Shown in pieces: positions 24,660 through 36,287 of a stretch of DNA of 64,000 nucleotides; the stretch's first letter is position 1; each line of letters begins with the position of its first letter. The position numbers and the translations under genes were made by a program. Source of the stretch: Cryptomeria japonica (Eukaryota; Streptophyta; Pinopsida; Cupressales; Cupressaceae); assembly GCF_030272615.1 (NCBI RefSeq), contig NC_081409.1, positions 25,739,406 through 25,803,405 on the forward strand, in the 5' to 3' direction. A model generated the notes under the pieces. It was not told where the DNA came from. It ran no database searches and was given only the letters and a program-made list of their open reading frames with translations.

Positions 24660-27600
24660 CTAGAGAGTCTTCGGCTCGAGTCCCCTTTCTCTGGGATCAC
24701 CCTTCATCCTTCTCGGTTTTTCTCGCCCAAAAGTCTCCTGCTTTTGTCCCATGCCTCTCGAGTTGCTTGCCCGGCCTCTTAGGTCCCCTTCCATCCTCTC
24801 GGGTCCCCCTTCGGGCTCTCGGGTGTCCGTCCGGCCTCTCGGGTCCCCTGCGCGCTTCGCGTGGTAGGGTTTCAATTTGGGCCCGTTGGTGGCAAGTCTA
24901 TTTTCAATGGCCATTGGAAGACCTGGAACCACAAATTCTATAGGGACCACGACCTCCTTCCCGTACATAAGAAGAAGGAGGATAATAAAGATTTTGAAGA
25001 CTGCGGTCTTCCATACAGGATTCCAATCGTTGCTGACACTCTTCGGATTATTTATGCCTCTAGGGTTTGGGGCGTCTCCCTTCCAATATTCTCTGTATTC
25101 CGGCAGGTACACCTCTGTTGGTTGCTCTGGTTCCTCTACTTCGAGCCTGTAGCTTTGGAACATTTCGTAATCCTCCATTTGCCAGTGGAAGAGCCCGTTA
25201 GTCGAGCATACCTCATCTTCAGAACATCCCTCCAATTCTAGCACCCCTTCACTGTTCGGCTCCATCGCGTTCTTGCCCTTGCTTTCATCGGGACCCCCTT
25301 CCCTTTTATTAGAGTCCTCTGAGTCTGAGTCGGAAGGGGCGAGCTCTTCGCCAACATCTTGGGTGTGTAGGTCAATGGTATATTTCCGCCCTCCCTTCTC
25401 CATGGAAAGTGTATTTTTCTTCCAGTTGTGGTTTACCCTTGCGTTGATCAACCACGCTCTCCCCAGGATTGCGTCATAGCCTTTCTTCTTCGAGGGAATA
25501 ACCACGAAATCTAACAAGAATGGTTGCGTACCAATCGTCACTTGTTGGGCCATCAACAGGCCGAGTGGCTTAATGCCGTGTTGGTCCGCTCCCACCAGGT
25601 TGAATGTGGGTGGCCACAGGGTGGGCTTCCCCAGCAGCTTCCATGTTTCTTCTGGTAGTACATTCACCCCAGATCCACCATCCACAATGGTGTCCTTCAG
25701 AATGGTCCCACGGATACCCATTTCTACCACAGCTGGGTGTCTACCACTGCTCACGGCTAGTAACATCGGGTCAGTCGAAGGGCTGACGGAAACCTCCACC
25801 TGTGGTGTACTCTTCGTAGCGGTGGCGGGAACCCCTACCTGTAGTGCACTCGACGATGCGGTGGCGGGAACCCCTACCTGTGGTGCACTCGACGCTACGG
25901 TGCTTTGCACATTGGTGAGGATGGCAGTCCTCAATTGTGGCATAGAGTCTAGAAGGTCTTTTACCTTTATCGGCACCTCCATCTGCAAGATTTGCCCAAT
26001 GATGTTATTTTCCGCTTCCGTACGGGATGATGTACTCGCCACCTCGTTGTCCCGTCGTTCGGTCGTCATCTCACGTTCAATATTGGCCTTTGCCTCCCGT
26101 AATCTCTCCTTCTCCGTACGGGGGTCGGGATAAGTGGCTTTTTTCGTCTGGGCGTGGGTGATCGCCAGTACTTCTTGCTCACCAGTCTTCTCAGCCTTCT
26201 CAATGTTGAGGAGATTAACCCCTGCCTGCGGGCAATTTGCGTCCTCATGGTCGCCTGGCCCACACCAACGGCAGAGGTGCTGAGGGGTGGCTTCCTTCGT
26301 GCAATCACGGGCGAAGTGCCCCCACTGATTACAGGCCCTACATTGGATAATTGGCCGGCCCTTAGCGTCATACTGGATACGGCTTCCGTTATTGGTATTG
26401 TTGCTATTCCTTCCACCGCCGCATCTGTTGTCCCGGTATCCTCCAGATGATGCATTATTGTTTGCCTCCGATGTGGATGGCTGCTCCTGCGCAAAGAGCA
26501 CTTGCTGGTTACGTGCCTTCAGATTCTATGGACATTCCTTCGTAGAATGCCCCATAATCTGGCAGATGTCGCAGAATGCCTTCTTGGGATAGGCACCTTT
26601 CGTGTGGCCGCTCTCCTTACACTCCGTGCACCATAGTTCATCGTCCTTACTTGTAGTCCCCTTCATTGTCTTAAATTCTTTTAACATCCTTTCCATATCT
26701 TTTTGAAGGGCTGTGACTTTCTTCCTCGGCTTCTCGTCACTACTACTCTCTTCTTCCGATGTGTCATCATCTTCAGATGATGATGAAGATCTATTCTTCT
26801 TCTTTTTGGCCATCTTATTTTCACTTTCCAGGTCCATGGCCCGGTTGTATGCGTCGTCGTAGGATGTTGGAGGCACAATTTTCATCTTCCGTCGTAGCTT
26901 AGGGTTCAAACCCTCGACAAACCACCTCTTCTTCAAGCCATCGGCCGGTTGGCTTTCCATTTTCCCGACTAACTCTTTTAGTCGGCGCCCGTACGCCCGT
27001 ACGGTCTCCTTCTTTCCTTGCTTTGTTCCGTAGATTTCGGAAACTATCTCGTTATCATCCCGGAGAAGCCGGAATTCCTTCTCGAATGCCTTCTTCAATT
27101 CATCCCACATAGTTACACTGGTTTTATCCAAGTCTGCATACCAGTCAATAGCCACTCCTCTCAGTGTGGCGGGGAACTGCTTCATCCATTCATTCTGGTC
27201 AGTCACCTCGTTGGCTGTCCAGATGGTTTCGCATGTACGGCAATGCCGTGCGGGATCATCTTTGCTATCCCCGTTGAATTTGGGTAACTTCTGTTTGGTC
27301 GCCATTGATGGAAATCGTCTACTTGGAGGTGGTTGTGGCTGTGTCTGCCCTCCGGTGCTGCTCCCTCCGATGCCGCTGATGTCTCCTGTGGTGGTGACCG
27401 AAGGTACGGTGTTCTGCCTTATACCTACCGTGCGGTTAACTTCCCCTTCGTCGTCACCCGTGCCAGGCTCCCTTCAGTGATCCTCCCTTTGTGGCGTGAG
27501 AGATAAGTTTTTGAACCGATCTCGAGTCTCTTCAACTAGTTCTCTCTGTAACCTAGTTTCCTCCAGAAACTCTTCAAGGCTTCTCGCTCTACCGTAGTCT

Positions 27601-27863
27601 AGCGACGCGTAGAAATTCCCCTCAGCTTCTGCACCTTCCGTGACACCTCCTTGGTTCCCTTCGGGCAACCCTTCGGTAGGTCGTCCTTCGGCAAGTTGCC
27701 TCAGCCTCCGTCTACGTTCTACACGTTGTTCCAGAATCAAAGCCTTCTGCGCAGCCTCCCACTCGTCGGTTTCTAATTTCTTATTTCTGTCTTTATTCAG
27801 TAAATTGGGCATTAATTGTGGTACAATTTCATGTTTCTCAACACATAAATCAAAACACAACAC
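24660..27863 (-). pseudogene. gag-pro: Retroelement gag-protease coding region, fossil
   Basis: From right to left on the minus strand: a basic, charged leader; a gag domain with WMKQFPATLRG and W.ELKKAFEKEF motifs; an acidic/serine stretch; CCHC-like knuckles (CTECKESGHTKGAYPKKAFC region near 26600 and CRACNQWGHFARDC near 26340); and an aspartic protease near 25430-25750 with IVDGGSGVNVLP and ILGRAWL. The last part ends with a short segment like the end of integrase (YGKEVVVPIEF) and a low-complexity arginine/glycine tail. Gag would form the particle and the protease would process it. There are a few breaks, and RT, RNase H and most of integrase are absent. Confidence 0.85.
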
Positions 27864-28113
27864 GTCTTTATTAATTCATTCTTTTGTATACAATCAACAT
27901 AATTCTTCTGCTTCTAACAGTGTTCTTTATTTCTCTCCTTTCACAATTTAAGGATTATTTGTCCTTCGTCGGTCTTCCCTACGTCCGTCATCCTGGCGCT
28001 CATGAAATTCTCGTAAAATTTGCTGTCGTCGGTTCTCCGGGTTTACTTCACCAACGGGTAGGCCCATTGTGTCTGTGCGCCATCCGTGTCTTCCATTCCT
28101 GAGTTCGTCTAGG

Positions 28114-28126
28114 CAACGGCGCCAAA
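28114..28126 (-). promoter_or_regulatory. Primer-binding site of the gag-protease element
   Basis: On the minus strand the 5' LTR end is followed by TTTGGCGCCGTTGCC, a PBS form common in plant Ty3/gypsy elements. Confidence 0.8.
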
Positions 28127-28447
28127 TGTTCACCTCACTGGGTAAACAGGAAGAATATAGAAATCGAACAGCAATGTACAATGCAAATATAAAAGAAGTA
28201 CCAGAATAAGCTTTCCATTAATGTCAAAGGATGTTCATATTATATCCATCGTCAACATTACATTACATGTTCTACAACACCCGGAGGTGGTACAATATAT
28301 GACAGCCGAAGGGGTGCGACACAACCGTCGCGACTCCAACTACCTACCCGTCGGCTAACTAACTGACCGCCGTAACTCATTATTACCAACGACAACATAA
28401 ACATAACATAACATAACAACATAACATAATGATTATTCCCGACAACA
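28127..28447 (-). repeat. 5' LTR of the gag-protease element
   Basis: 321 bases, TGTTCACCTCACTGGG...CCGACAACA on plus, four differences from its partner. Followed by the target duplication AATCT. Confidence 0.95.
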
Positions 28448-29329
28448 AATCTTACGTCTCCACAATTTGGTTCAATGTAAATCTACGCATATATATGCCT
28501 CATCAATATTGTGCTATAGTGTTGATGTGTGTTTTATGCACATAACATTTTAGAATAAAATACCAAAGTAATTTATCCTCTCTTGAACAAAATCACCTCA
28601 GATGCTAAGGGTAAGATCAACTAAAATGATTCCAAGGTTTCTACATGTCAGGTCTTGACGAGTGGGTAACTCAATGGTCGATATAAATTGCTGTGTTCAC
28701 TTGAGGACTTACACAAATGTTCGTATTATCTTCTTTGATCATGAAATATGGAATAGGTGTGCTAACAACTTAGGATTTAGCAATGTAGTTTCAAACTTAA
28801 TTCTTACTAAAAAATGGGCAAAAAGAATAGGGTTCAAGAAATCTATTCTAAGCCTAGGAATGTAGGAAATGATGAACAAATTTAGTGGAATCAAACTAGG
28901 CAAGGTCTCACAAACAGGTATTGACACAAACTTAGTGCAATTGTCTAAGGTATATTTATGGATTTTCAGACTATTACCATCAAAAGGTGACACCATCCAA
29001 GTTTATGTTTGTCAAGGGACGCGTAATAGTTGAAGTTAAGCTTACTCAAATTTCCAGTTGACCACACAAGGCGCACTTACCAACAACAAGAGGCTAGTGG
29101 TATGGATTAAGGATTCCACACAAATATATTCAACAAATCTTTCACTCAATCTAATAAACATGAAAACAAATTCTAATCTAAAATTCTAATTTAAGTTGGA
29201 GGAATTGAGAACCATGAATGCAAAGACAACATTTGAAGAGCAAAATCACCAACAATTGAACAATGATTTAGATTCAAATAGCTGCAACATATACAAACAA
29301 TTCTACAAAAACTCTCTCTTACAAATGAG

Positions 29330-29350
29330 AGACAATGAGGTATATATAGA
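29330..29350 (-). promoter_or_regulatory. TATA-like site near the 3' end of the TATAG-flanked unit
   Basis: On the minus strand GACTCTATATATACCTCA precedes a CTCTCATTTGTAAGAGAG stretch. It has the position expected of the LTR promoter if the whole unit is one LTR, leaving about 820 bases to its end. Confidence 0.45.
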
Positions 29351-29611
29351 GTCTCATACAAAATGGATGGCCAAGATTAAAACTAAATCAAGGGCCAAGA
29401 TCATGCCAGCAAAACCCTAGAATTGCCCTAATTAGGGTTTACATAAAAAATGGTGCCACCAACATATGGCACAATAGAAAGATACCTAGTCATCAAATAG
29501 GGAGTCTTCTAGAAGATTCCTCCCTGCATCTCTCTCTCTCCTAGCATACTCCAAGAATCTAGCCAATACAGAATCTAACTCCTCCATGGAAATGCTAGGT
29601 AAGGTATCTTG

Positions 29612-32600
29612 CTATAAATCAATCACGTCCAATGCATCCGAGCAAGCATCCAAAGTGTTCTCCCAATCTGGCATGGGATTCTGCGAACTATGAACATGAA
29701 TCAACAAAGAGACCAAATCATCCATCTGATTCTTCTTCAAAGAGTCCAACTGACAAAAATACATAAGTTTCATCTTGTCTCTTAATTCGGCTAAGTGTAA
29801 ACCACTAGCATCACTAACATCAACACCCAATAGTTCCTCAATTGAGGTAAGGATCTTCAACTGAATATCTTGGATCAATCCTTCCATCTCTGTACAACTC
29901 AGCTGGGTGTTCTCATAAGTTGATTTCTTCATGGCCAATGAACAATACCAGCCATGGAAATTGTATCTGTCTCCATCATGCACAATGTTCTCGCTGATCA
30001 AGGTGTACTTGGGAATCTTCTTCAAAGCTCCGAGGCGTGGAATAGTCCTCTCTAGGATAGGCCAAAATTCTTCCCAAACTCCCTCCAAATACTGGATTCT
30101 AAACACAATCCCTGTTGTCCTATCATATGCCTGGACAAACTGAGTAAGGAAATCATCCGCCTGTTTTCTTGCACTTTCAATCCATTTCTCCACCTTCGAG
30201 AGTGTATCTCTCGCTGCCTCATAGTGTGAATGTAGTCCATGATCAACCGCAATAGGGGAAATAAGGGTGGGATTCTCACGCCTTATCCTCGCAATATACT
30301 CTCTAAGTCTGATATTCTCTTCTCTATACTTCTCCTTCTATTCAATCTCTCTATCCAACCTTGTGCTGATCGCCCTAAGGTTATCACCAACCTCCTGAAA
30401 TTCTTGCTCTCTTGTAGTACGGCCGAGGGCAACTAAAGTAATCTGGAAATCCATAGGAGTAGCAATGTCCGTCGTCACACCTCCAATAGGAACAACCACC
30501 CGTGCAATCCGCATTCCTGTCTCATCTCTAGCTATGTGTGACAAGATCTCAGCTCTCTTAGGTTCTTTCTCCTTATTACTCCTAGCTAAGTAGTCATCAA
30601 TGTTATCAATAGGCTGTACCTCTATCATCTTCTTGCTCTTTTCCATACTCTTCATCAGCCAATCAGGAATAGCGGATATCTCCATACCATCATCGAGACA
30701 CATATCTCAATCAAGTCCTCTCAATGCCGAGATAACATTATCATCATCATCAGGATTGCTCCTGGTCAAATCATATACCTCATTTCCCAAACTAACCTCC
30801 AAAAAGATGCTAGGGGATCCCAACTGATCATCATTCTCATTTGGTGGAGTAGATGTCGCCGTGGCATGTAAATCCTGAATATTCTCTTGTAGTATCACTA
30901 TGTTGGAACATTGCCGGGTCTCCTTATTCTGTTCTGTTATTTCAACTTCCTTAATTGATGAGACACTGAGAGGGGCTGAAGGAATGATAGGTGAAGGAAT
31001 GATGGTCTTTTGCTTCTTCTTTTTGACCTCCTCAATCTTCTTCCCTTTGGCCTTGACTCCTCCTGGCGTGTTTTTCCTTCTCTTGGGAGCTTGACTCTCT
31101 TCATCCGCATGAATCTTGACATCACTAATAGTCCTTTGATCATCCTCGGAAGTGGATTCTTTTGGCTTCATCTTTTCATAAGTAAAGGAAACACCCATAT
31201 CAACTAACTTATTCATTTGAATATCCACCCATGCACGGGAGAAACTCAAGACCTCTCTCATCAATATCTTCAAATCTATCTCTTCTGATTCTGACCAATT
31301 AGGCAATAAGATCGCCTTCTTCATTTCATTTTCATACTATGGATGCGTATGATCCCTGTCATCTAACACCTGATGAGGAATGAGGAAAAGTCCACACTTC
31401 CTCATGAAATCCACTGACATTCTGGACCACATTCGTCTCTTCATTGCTTGCTCGTCCATCAGGTTGGCCCAATAATCTTCTATGTCTTCCTTGTGGATGA
31501 ACTTCTCTCTCCCGATCCTTCAACTTTCTTATCAGGATCAAATCTTTCTCTTTTCTTGAAGGTTGCAAATCGATAGAATGCAAACTCCTCACTCGTAGTG
31601 TTGGTGGCTAAGGCAGACTGACAAACCTCCAACATTTTCCCAACTAAAATAGGGAATGTCATGCTTGTCCTATGCTTCTCTTTCTGAATGGAGTCAAACT
31701 CTAGAAGCTGTCTCACCACTTCCAACGAGATCATTTTGTCGGAAGGATACCTAGGAAGCCTGCAGGGTTCGGATTGAAACCCATGAATCCTAAGGTATGT
31801 GAAAGTGGGAAACTGTATATACCACGATCCATATTTCTCTATCAACTCTGTTGCCTCCTTGGACAACCTCCTGTAGATTCCGCCTTGTAGCATCCACGTG
31901 ATGTACATTGTGAATACATCATTCACTCTCTTATAATCTTCAATTCTATACATGTTCAGCTGGGGATAGCACTCATAACTCTTGAATTGTCCTTGTCCAT
32001 TCCCAACTTCACCTCTGCATATCAATCCTTTGTATGTAACAAACTGTGCAAGCAGGTACACCAAATAGGAAGTCATGGCGAATGACTTGGACCGCTCTAC
32101 ATTCCTCAACTGAAAGTCTAAATTGTCACTTATGATTCTAGACCAATTTATCAACGTCCCTCTAAGACAATCCTGGATGAAATAGAACATCCATCCATCG
32201 TATATTGCACCCTGCGGCATCCCCGTCACTCGGTTAAGCAAGAATACTAAGTCACTATATTCCTCTTTGAAGTCTGTACACATGAGTGTCTTGGGAGCCT
32301 TGGAATGATGAAGCCTAGGCTCAATCATCCACTCTTTATTCATCACGTTTTTACACGCATCCATCTTCTTCATGTATCAATCTTCATATTCTTCTTTAGT
32401 TACCTCCTTCATGTTTGCTCCACGTGGAATTCCAAACACTTCAGCAATCGCATCCTTAGCAAGGTAGGCAATGACAATGCCCTTAGGAGTCTTGATCATT
32501 CGCGAGCGAGGATCATAACATCGTGCACACTCTAGGATAAACTTACTGCACTGTATGGATTGTGGAAATCCAACGGCTTGAAAAATACCACTCTTCATAA

Positions 32601-32847
32601 TGTTTACATACGTTGGGGAAGGAATCCAACTTCCAACTCCGAACATCTGCTGTCGCATCAGGTTTAGGTTCAGGAAATGCATGTTTGTATTCGTAATCTC
32701 CTTCCATCTGGATGACATCTTGGATTCTGGATAGAATCCAGTTTCCAGTATCTTTTGTTGTTCTCTCCTTTCCTTAAGTCGGGACTTTGATATCGCACCT
32801 GTACGAAGCTTGAAGTTAGAACTTAGGAAAAAATACAATATTCTCAA
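29612..32847 (-). pseudogene. Large coding region of unknown function in the TATAG-flanked unit
   Basis: About 1,000 codons' worth of coding sequence on the minus strand, in a few blocks with about four breaks. The N-terminal part is rich in aromatic and hydrophobic residues (GVGSWIPSPTYVNIMKSG, then TPKGIVIAYLAKDAIAEVFG) and looks like a folded domain. The middle is lysine-rich with KRRKNTPGGVKAKGKK, a probable nuclear localisation signal. The C-terminal part is helical and acidic with paired tryptophans (GVWEEFWPILERTIP). It has no gag, zinc-knuckle, protease, RT or integrase motif. The 'domain then basic linker' plan recalls plant mobile-domain-like proteins carried by transposons, but I cannot assign a family. 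A plausible splice acceptor (TACAG) precedes the N-terminal block, so the leader may contain an intron. Confidence 0.6.
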
Positions 32848-33049
32848 TAAAATTCTTGACTTCTTAATGATTTAGACTAATTAGGGTATGGAAATCAGGA
32901 AAATAATCCACACTCTAGCTAGATTTCAACAATTTAAATATGAAATGTGACAAGGTTAGGGTATGAAACCCTCATGAAATCAACACCTTAGAAATTTTGT
33001 GCAAATTAAAGTGCAAAGGAGTGTACCGGATCAAGAGTGACTAAGGAAA

Positions 33050-34080
33050 GGCGTGAAAGATTGTGTTTTCACACAAAACTATGTCTGAGGACACCTTCCG
33101 AAGTCAACAATGGAGGTCAACAAATCTGAAGACAACCTGCAACTAATGAATTAACCTTTCAAAACAAGTTGCAATCACCCAAATGTGCATAAATTTGATG
33201 GAAAACAACTTAGACAATGAAAGGAAATCAAATCTGGGAAAAATAGTATGGCTGGTAAGAGTTAAATTTTCTGAGGACAAGCAGCCATGGCGAAGTTGCA
33301 GACCTGTAACAGCCTTGAAATGGTCAAGTGATTGACTGAAAATGACTTGAAAATTCTCCCAAAGGTAAATCGTTAAGTTTAGAGTTGACTGGCAATGAAA
33401 ATTTAAGTCTGAAAATAGATGGACAGCCAACAATGGAGGTCACCCCTGCTGCAACAATGGCGCCAAAGTTCATATCTGAGGAATGACAGCAAGTAAGGAG
33501 CAATGGGAGTATCAAGCATGCATGGAATCCACCCAAATATGCCCCAAAACATTTGCCAAAATAAAAATCGTATTTTCCCAACTATGGCGTCACCTTCAAA
33601 TCTGGAAAATGTCATCAATATGCACACAATCTGCCAACAATGATCTGAGAACAGCAAGTGAGCAAGGCGATATCAAGGAAAATCATCAAGGTTTGGAGTT
33701 GAAAACCCAACACAACAAATCACCCCTTCACCAAAATCGTGGATTTCTCCAAAATGGCGGACTTTGATCAAAATCGTGGCATGAGGGGTCTTCAATGGCA
33801 GCCAAATCAGTCTGATAACAGCATGTAAGAATGGCGGACCTGAAGGAAAATCGCCAACTTAGAGGTAAGAGTCCTCTAAAATCATCAAAGTTGCCAAAGT
33901 CGCCAACCTAGGAAGAAATCGCTATCTCCCAAAAAATCGAAAATCTGAAAACAATGGAGTCAAGGAACTTCAATGGCAGCAATGGAGGAAAAAGATAAGT
34001 CTTCAATCAACCTCTTCACCAAAACACTTCATCAAAAATTGCCAATAAGAGAGAAAATCGCCCTTGCATGGAGACACCTG
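33050..34080 (-). repeat. Leader of degenerate repeats
   Basis: Phrases such as CAATGGAGGTCA, ATGGCGGAC(C/T)T, AAAATCGCC and CAATGGCAGC recur at irregular spacing over about 1 kb between the TATA-like site near 34180 and the coding region. No open frame spans it. Confidence 0.5.
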
Positions 34081-34170
34081 GCAAACTTAACAATAAAATA
34101 ATGCTGGACTTCTCTCTTTAAACTTGCTTTCACCACCAACTTTCACCACACAAGCAATGTGGGATAAAAC

Positions 34171-34190
34171 ACTTGTTCTTATACTTGCTT
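34171..34190 (-). promoter_or_regulatory. TATA-like site upstream of the unknown coding region
   Basis: On the minus strand CAAGCAAGTATAAGAACAAG is followed by GTTTTATCCCACATTGCTTG, a phrase that looks like a transcribed plant 5' leader. Inferred promoter for the coding region at 29612-32847. Confidence 0.35.
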
Positions 34191-34369
34191 GGTGAAACCA
34201 ATTTGCTTCTAGAAGGTTGAAAACATTAAATGCTTATTGCAAATCATTTAATTGTTTTTAAACTTTATTAAATAATCGCTGCGTTTATTAAAAAACAATT
34301 AAAACAAGGCTCACTTTATTAAAATATTGCAATTTAAATCAAAATTTGAGCTATTTAGGAAAATTGATC

Positions 34370-34960
34370 CAAGTAGGGATTAAAAATCCCATCAAAATCA
34401 TTTAAAACATCAAAATATTCCCTATAAGGGAAAATCGATCTAAGTATGGAAAAAATTTCCCAACAAAATTCATCAAAATGCACACAAAATGGGGGTAGGG
34501 GAAAATCGACCTAGGTTTGGATGAAAATCCGGACTCAAAATTCACTTCATTCATTCAAACTACCCCTTGGTGGAAAATCGACCTCATTCTGGATAAAAAT
34601 CTGGACTAAAAATCATTAAAATTGCTCTCAGTGGAAAATCGCCTTTAGTCTAGATTGAGAGTCTGCACAAAAATTCTCAAAACTTGTCACAAAAGAACCC
34701 GGTGGAAAATTGACCCAGGTGTGGAATCAAGACAAATGTCATCCGCAATCCTATCCATACTCCCTGGTGGGAAAACGTGGGTAGTCAGGATAAACCCTGA
34801 TACTTAGTCAAAATTTAATGCTTCCATGGGAAAAACGACCTCCATATGGATTCACAGTGGTGGAAAAATGAGGTAGATATGGATTTCGAGGGAAATCCAT
34901 GTCCAGTTTGGATTTTGAGTGGAGAAAACCATGAGTAGTCATAAATATGAGGGGAAAAAC
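34370..34960 (-). repeat. Array of diverged repeats with a period of about 65 bases
   Basis: Around nine to ten copies built on GGAAAATCGACCTAGGT and TGGATAAAAATC, starting near 34372, 34431, 34500, 34571, 34632, 34702, 34768, 34830, 34862 and 34919. It lies upstream of the inferred promoter, where an enhancer-like array would be expected. Confidence 0.7.
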
Positions 34961-35487
34961 ACCTCTAGTATGAAATTTTGACCTTTTAACCCTTAGAATA
35001 TGGATTTTCATCCAGAATATGATGATTTTTCCACTCAAAACTACTAGGAACTTCAAAAGTCAATAAAACTCATCTGGACTTGGGCAAATTCATCAAAAAT
35101 TGGAGTGTGACATAAGGAAACCTATCGGGATAAAGTGCGAAATCAACTTGAATAACTCTCTAGGAGCAAGAAAACAACTCCAAAAAGTCTAAAAACATCC
35201 TAGCACTTAAAATCACCGACGAGGACGTTCAAAAACACGCTAACGCTCCAAAGGGTCTACACTTAGACAAAACTAGGATCATTAAAATCTTAATTTTCAT
35301 GCACTTGATCCTATAACTTCAAAAACCCAAAACGACATGGGCATGATCAAAACTCCGAGACTCGGGCACAGGAAACACAAAATTGCCCACTAAGTTGCCA
35401 AAATCCTAACCTAACAACACAGAAAGAAGGAAAAGAGGGGGTCCCCGTTAGCAATGGGGTGATGTGTGAAAAGGTCACAACATATAG

Positions 35488-36287
35488 TTTGATACAATAT
35501 GTCTGCGAATGTAATCTGGTTTTCCTATCGATTTTTTGGATCATACTTAGTGATCCATCATTAGAGAGAGGAAAATGTAAATTTGGAGTGCAGATATAGC
35601 CTTAAAAAGAGGGTGAGGGAAGATGAGATGAGAGAAAAAAAAATAGAAGATCTAAATATAAAAATGTGAAAATATATATATTTGATTAAATACAATAGAT
35701 ATGTAAAGGTATAGATATCCATGTGTATGGAAAGCGATCTGTTTGTTGAGAACAAATGTTTACCAATATAGTTAAGAACAGATATAAATTTGAGAAAATA
35801 TATAGGTAAGGATAAGTTTTGTTATGCTTATATAGATGAGAATATATATATATAGTTAAGTACACAAAGAGATATGTAGGTAAGATCATGATATTTTATA
35901 TTTATGTGTATGGATAAACAACTTAAAGGTCTAAATGTAAGGAAGTTTGAAGTATGCGTAAGAATTTGTGAGTTAAGTTATGAATATCGCATAGCATCAT
36001 ATAAACAACAAAACTACCATAAACTTAAATGTCATTCAAAACATGAATGATAGATAGTATAAAATATTCATTGTTCAAACTTCAAGTTCAATATTAAAGT
36101 AGTAATATCAAGTTCAACAATTAGTTCTAATCATCAAATTGATTTTCTAAATATCATCATTGACATCAGATAATGTAAGAATATTAGATAAATCATAAGT
36201 AGTGTTAGTGCTAGTGCCACTTGCACTAAAAGTGGGACTCCTCAAATGCAAAATGTTAGGGAGTGGATGTATCCAAGTTAGTTTGCT
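35488..36287. other. Spacer with nothing recognised
   Basis: AT-rich with TATATA and ATAGATAT-like runs between 35640 and 35900. No gene or element ends seen. Confidence 0.5.

Larger units (their letters stand above)
22784..28452 (-). mobile_element. Ty3/gypsy element with gag and protease but no RT (non-autonomous)
   Basis: A complete insertion: LTRs at 22789-23109 and 28127-28447 (321 bases each), with perfect 5-base target duplications AATCT at 22784-22788 and 28448-28452. Transcribed on the minus strand: the PBS (TGGCGCCGTTGCC) lies beside the right LTR and the polypurine tract beside the left one. Parts: gag, CCHC knuckles, protease, and a short tail resembling the end of integrase. No RT or RNase H is present, so it must have moved with proteins supplied by relatives. 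The two LTRs differ at four sites by eye, about 1.2 percent, all transitions. At slow woody-plant rates that suggests a few million years. It is young, with a few breaks in its coding region and a major loss of pol. Confidence 0.93.
28515..35487 (-). mobile_element. 6.96-kb TG...CA unit with perfect TATAG duplications and an unknown coding region
   Basis: The block 28520-35482 begins TGTTGATGTG and ends GGTCACAACA on plus and is flanked by TATAG at 28515-28519 and 35483-35487. These are the ends and duplication of an LTR-class integration. On the minus strand it starts TGTTGTGACC. I found no pair of LTRs inside it and no gag, protease, RT or integrase. Reading on the minus strand: a repeat array (35000-34370), a TATA-like site near 34180, a repeat-rich leader (34080-33050), a coding region (32847-29612), a second TATA-like site (near 29340) and about 800 bases of tail. 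The simplest reading is a giant solo LTR, or an LTR-like non-autonomous element, that carries its own gene. The coding region has about four breaks. Confidence 0.7.

Noticed and set aside
24407-24943. 178-residue plus-strand reading frame rich in His, Arg and Thr
   Set aside because: It is generated by the CCACCGCACGGTGG array and the antisense of the polyprotein tail.
25573-26133. 186-residue plus-strand reading frame
   Set aside because: It lies exactly antisense to the protease-bearing frame of the gag-protease element and has no domain of its own.
28520-29464. Reading 28520-29464 as a separate LTR because TGTTGGTGGCACC starts there on the minus strand
   Set aside because: No target duplication fits that end, while TATAG matches perfectly at 28515 and 35483. 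A partner copy of this 945-base piece was not seen within the unit.
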